From Bacteroidota bacterium (lineage in GTDB: Bacteria > Bacteroidota > Bacteroidia > Bacteroidales > Lentimicrobiaceae): a DNA stretch of 64,000 nt. Made by a program: the position numbers and the translations under genes. Location of the stretch: contig WSXU01000006.1 in NCBI GenBank assembly GCA_009773455.1, forward strand, positions 62,001 to 126,000. Reading direction: 5' to 3'. This document shows, one piece after another, positions 62,370-64,000 of the stretch (its first letter is position 1; every line of letters begins with the position of its first letter). The notes under the pieces were generated by a model. The model did no database searches and was not told where the DNA came from. It saw nothing but the letters and a program-made list of their open reading frames with translations.

Positions 62370-62388
62370 AGAATTGCCAGATACACGG

Positions 62389-62424
62389 AGCCGGAATTGC
62401 TGATGCTTTTCCGGCTTTTTTTTT
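62389..62424 (+). terminator. Intrinsic terminator of the DAK2-DegV gene
   Basis: AGCCGGAA (62389-62396) pairs with TTCCGGCT (62409-62416) around a 12-nt loop, followed by a T-run. It begins 20 bases after the stop. Confidence 0.9.
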
Positions 62425-62590
62425 GTAAAATAATTATTTGTAAGTTTATTCATCCGTCAGCCCCTGATTTCTTTTTTCAAGCAACGATGCTATGCCCTTC
62501 AACGTTTGAAACAGAAAGAAAGTCGTTACTGATCTGATATTAATATCTTCAGAAAATTGATAAAGTATTCAATTTAAATCCAACCAATCA

Positions 62591-63355
62591 ATGTTCAATT
62601 ATCTCCCTGAAATTACATTGGTGGTCATGATATATATGACACTCGTGTTCCTGCTTGCAATGGTTTTAAAGGATAATTCAATTGTGGATATCTTTTGGGG
62701 TCTGGGATTTATAGTTCTCACAGCTTACAGTTTATGGAAGGCTGATGACATTGACATCAAAAAAATTATAGTCAGCACATTGGTTCTGATCTGGGGTTTA
62801 CGGCTGGCTGCACATATTTTTCTCCGTAATCGTGGACGGGGCGAGGATTTCCGTTATGCCAACTGGCGTCGTACATGGAAATATTTTGTATTGCGCAGCT
62901 TCTTCCAGGTGTTTATGCTGCAGGGCTTCTTTATGCTGATGATTGCCTTGCCTGTTTTGCACATTAATCATGGAACACCGGTAGATTCCGGAATGATTGA
63001 TGTTGCCGGATTACTGATCTTCCTGGCTGGTTTTCTCTTTGAAGTGATTGGTGACGCTCAATTGGCTGCTTTCAGGAAGGACTCCGCCAATACCGGAAAG
63101 ATCATCACTACCGGTTTGTGGAAATATACCAGGCATCCCAATTACTTTGGTGAAGCACTGCTTTGGTGGGGCATCTGGCTGATGGCGGTTCCGGTTGTGG
63201 ATGGAATTTTTACTGTTATCAGTCCCATCACCATCACATTGCTGTTGCGCTATGTTTCAGGCGTGCCGATGCTGGAGACTAAATATGAAGGTCGGGCAGA
63301 CTGGGAAGATTATAAAAGGAGGACGCCGGTATTTTTACCGTTCAGATTCAAATAG
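62591..63355 (+). CDS. DUF1295 membrane protein (steroid 5-alpha-reductase-like)
   Basis: 254 residues with about six or seven helices. The C-terminal LWKYTRHPNYFGEALLWWGIWL is the signature of DUF1295/isoprenylcysteine-methyltransferase-like and steroid 5-alpha-reductase-like membrane enzymes, which hold NADPH or SAM near this His-Pro-Asn. SIVDIFWGLGFI near the N-terminus is also typical. It would act on a lipid substrate in the inner membrane; the reaction is unknown. Confidence 0.88.
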   Translation: MFNYLPEITLVVMIYMTLVFLLAMVLKDNSIVDIFWGLGFIVLTAYSLWKADDIDIKKIIVSTLVLIWGLRLAAHIFLRNRGRGEDFRYANWRRTWKYFVLRSFFQVFMLQGFFMLMIALPVLHINHGTPVDSGMIDVAGLLIFLAGFLFEVIGDAQLAAFRKDSANTGKIITTGLWKYTRHPNYFGEALLWWGIWLMAVPVVDGIFTVISPITITLLLRYVSGVPMLETKYEGRADWEDYKRRTPVFLPFRFK

Positions 63356-63486
63356 AAAAGCAACAGCATGCATGGGATCTCACCTGGCTATAGTAGGTGA
63401 AGTGCGCAGGAAACAACATGCGTAGTGTACCCTGTTTTAAAATGCAGTATTTCTTATGTTGCATTTCTCATTTCTCAACCATTTCA

Positions 63487-63494
63487 TACCTTCG
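63487..63494 (+). promoter_or_regulatory. -7-like promoter box before the acyl-CoA synthetase gene
   Basis: TACCTTCG differs from TAnnTTTG at one position. It lies 57 bases before the ATG at 63551. Confidence 0.4.
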
Positions 63495-63550
63495 CAACCA
63501 GTAACCGGTGTCTATTTTCTCGCAGATAAAATTAAAAATCATTCATTATC

Positions 63551-64000
63551 ATGATTAACCAGCAACTTATCCATCCGAAAAGCATAGTCGTTATCGGAGG
63601 TTCAAACGATGTTACCAAACCCGGGGGGAAAGTCCTGAAAAACCTGATCGATCATGGGTTTTCAGGGCATTTGTATGTTACCAACCCCAAAGAGGTTGAA
63701 ATACAGGGTATCAGATGTTATCAGAATCCGAACGATCTGCCCGATTGTGATCTGGCCATTCTAGCCATTGCTGCAAAATATTGTCCTGAAACGGTTGAGT
63801 TGCTTGCAATAAATAAAAACACACGTGCATTTATCATTCTCTCTGCAGGCTTTCACGAGGAAAGTGAAGCCGGAGCAGTGCTGGAGCAAAAGATTGTTGA
63901 TACCATCAACAGTGTGAATGGCTGCCTGATAGGGCCCAACTGCATTGGTGTGATGAACACGCATCATACCTCCGTTTTCACTACACCCATTCCGAAGCTT
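63551..64000 (+). CDS. ADP-forming acyl-CoA (acetyl-CoA) synthetase, N-terminal part (cut by window end)
   Basis: From the ATG at 63551 (MINQQLIHPKSIVVIGG) the frame stays open for 150 codons to the last base, so the gene continues outside the window. The visible part is the CoA-binding Rossmann domain: SIVVIGGSNDVTKPGGKVLKN, LYVTNPKEVEIQG, AIIAAKYC-like and GCLIGPNCIGVMN. The family makes acetyl-CoA or other acyl-CoA from acid and ATP with ADP release (or the reverse, gaining ATP), a step in fermentation of peptides and sugars. Only the N-terminal part is seen, so subunit arrangement is unknown. Confidence 0.88.
   Translation, partial: MINQQLIHPKSIVVIGGSNDVTKPGGKVLKNLIDHGFSGHLYVTNPKEVEIQGIRCYQNPNDLPDCDLAILAIAAKYCPETVELLAINKNTRAFIILSAGFHEESEAGAVLEQKIVDTINSVNGCLIGPNCIGVMNTHHTSVFTTPIPKL

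Noticed and set aside
1-64000. CRISPR array, integrase, transposase or prophage genes
   Set aside because: No direct-repeat array with spacers and no DDE, tyrosine or serine recombinase motif was seen; the only repeats are those at 23136-23184 and 31058-31651.

Overview
The window looks like a chromosomal segment of a member of the Bacteroidota, probably Bacteroidales-like. This rests on a C-terminal type IX secretion (T9SS) sorting domain, on many start-proximal -7 boxes matching the Bacteroidota consensus TAnnTTTG (for example TATCTTTG before the tRNA and a mirrored TAACTTTG pair at 56261-56290), on Bacteroidota-typical families (DUF1573, a NamZ/DUF1343 lipoprotein, a DAK2-DegV fusion, Mpl) and on moderate GC content. 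No species is claimed. Genes are densely packed on both strands with little strong Shine-Dalgarno signal. No plasmid, phage or CRISPR genes were seen.

Region 1 (1-16.2 kb) is an exopolysaccharide/O-antigen-type locus. It has the C-terminal half of a Wzz/Wzc-like co-polymerase whose kinase P-loop is degenerate, a Wzx-type flippase and a Wzy/ligase-like polymerase. A reverse-strand block carries a GT8, a GT2 and an acyltransferase-3. A six-gene forward operon follows: GT2, asparagine-synthetase-like protein without its nucleophilic Cys, membrane GT2, GT4-type, GT2, hexapeptide acyltransferase. A reverse pair closes it: a stand-alone receiver protein followed by a priming sugar transferase whose own N-terminal receiver domain is degenerate, with Glu at the phospho-acceptor position.

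Region 2 (16.5-36 kb) is mostly housekeeping: an alpha/beta hydrolase, UvrB, two tandem membrane-anchored endonuclease/exonuclease/phosphatase proteins, two tandem rhomboid proteases, MutL with a small membrane protein, a GroES-like protein, a DUF6580-like membrane protein, a YtcJ-type amidohydrolase lipoprotein, the ribosome-rescue hydrolase ArfB, an NTF2-like secreted protein, a small PAS protein, tRNA-Arg(ACG), a TPR protein and GyrA. Next to the tRNA lies the strangest structure in the window. The tRNA 3' half, its terminator and the start of a GIY-YIG nuclease gene are repeated about 340-376 bp downstream. The tRNA copy there is split by two 19-nt inverted GC-rich inserts, and the second nuclease copy is truncated.

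Region 3 (36-45 kb) has a ClpC-type AAA+ unfoldase gene broken by a frameshift and deletion that removes the second Walker B motif, a hybrid histidine kinase (REC-PAS-PAS-HisKA-HATPase-REC), a large T9SS cargo protein combining LamG and PNGase F-like domains, and a YCII-like secreted protein.

Region 4 (45.4-51.3 kb) is a second, compact glycan operon: a GT-C-like membrane protein, an FrhB-like iron-sulfur flavoprotein, a cytoplasmic alpha/alpha-toroid-like protein of unknown activity, GtrA and a DPM-synthase-like GT2. It is the most system-like group of unassigned function here.

Region 5 (51.4-64 kb) holds Mpl (murein recycling), an MBL-fold hydrolase overlapping an APS reductase, a free-standing CBM48 protein, a LolC/E-type FtsX permease diverging from a NamZ lipoprotein across a palindromic promoter, an aminotransferase, DUF1573, a small lipoprotein, a DAK2-DegV (fatty acid kinase-like) fusion, a DUF1295 membrane protein and the start of an ADP-forming acyl-CoA synthetase cut by the window edge.
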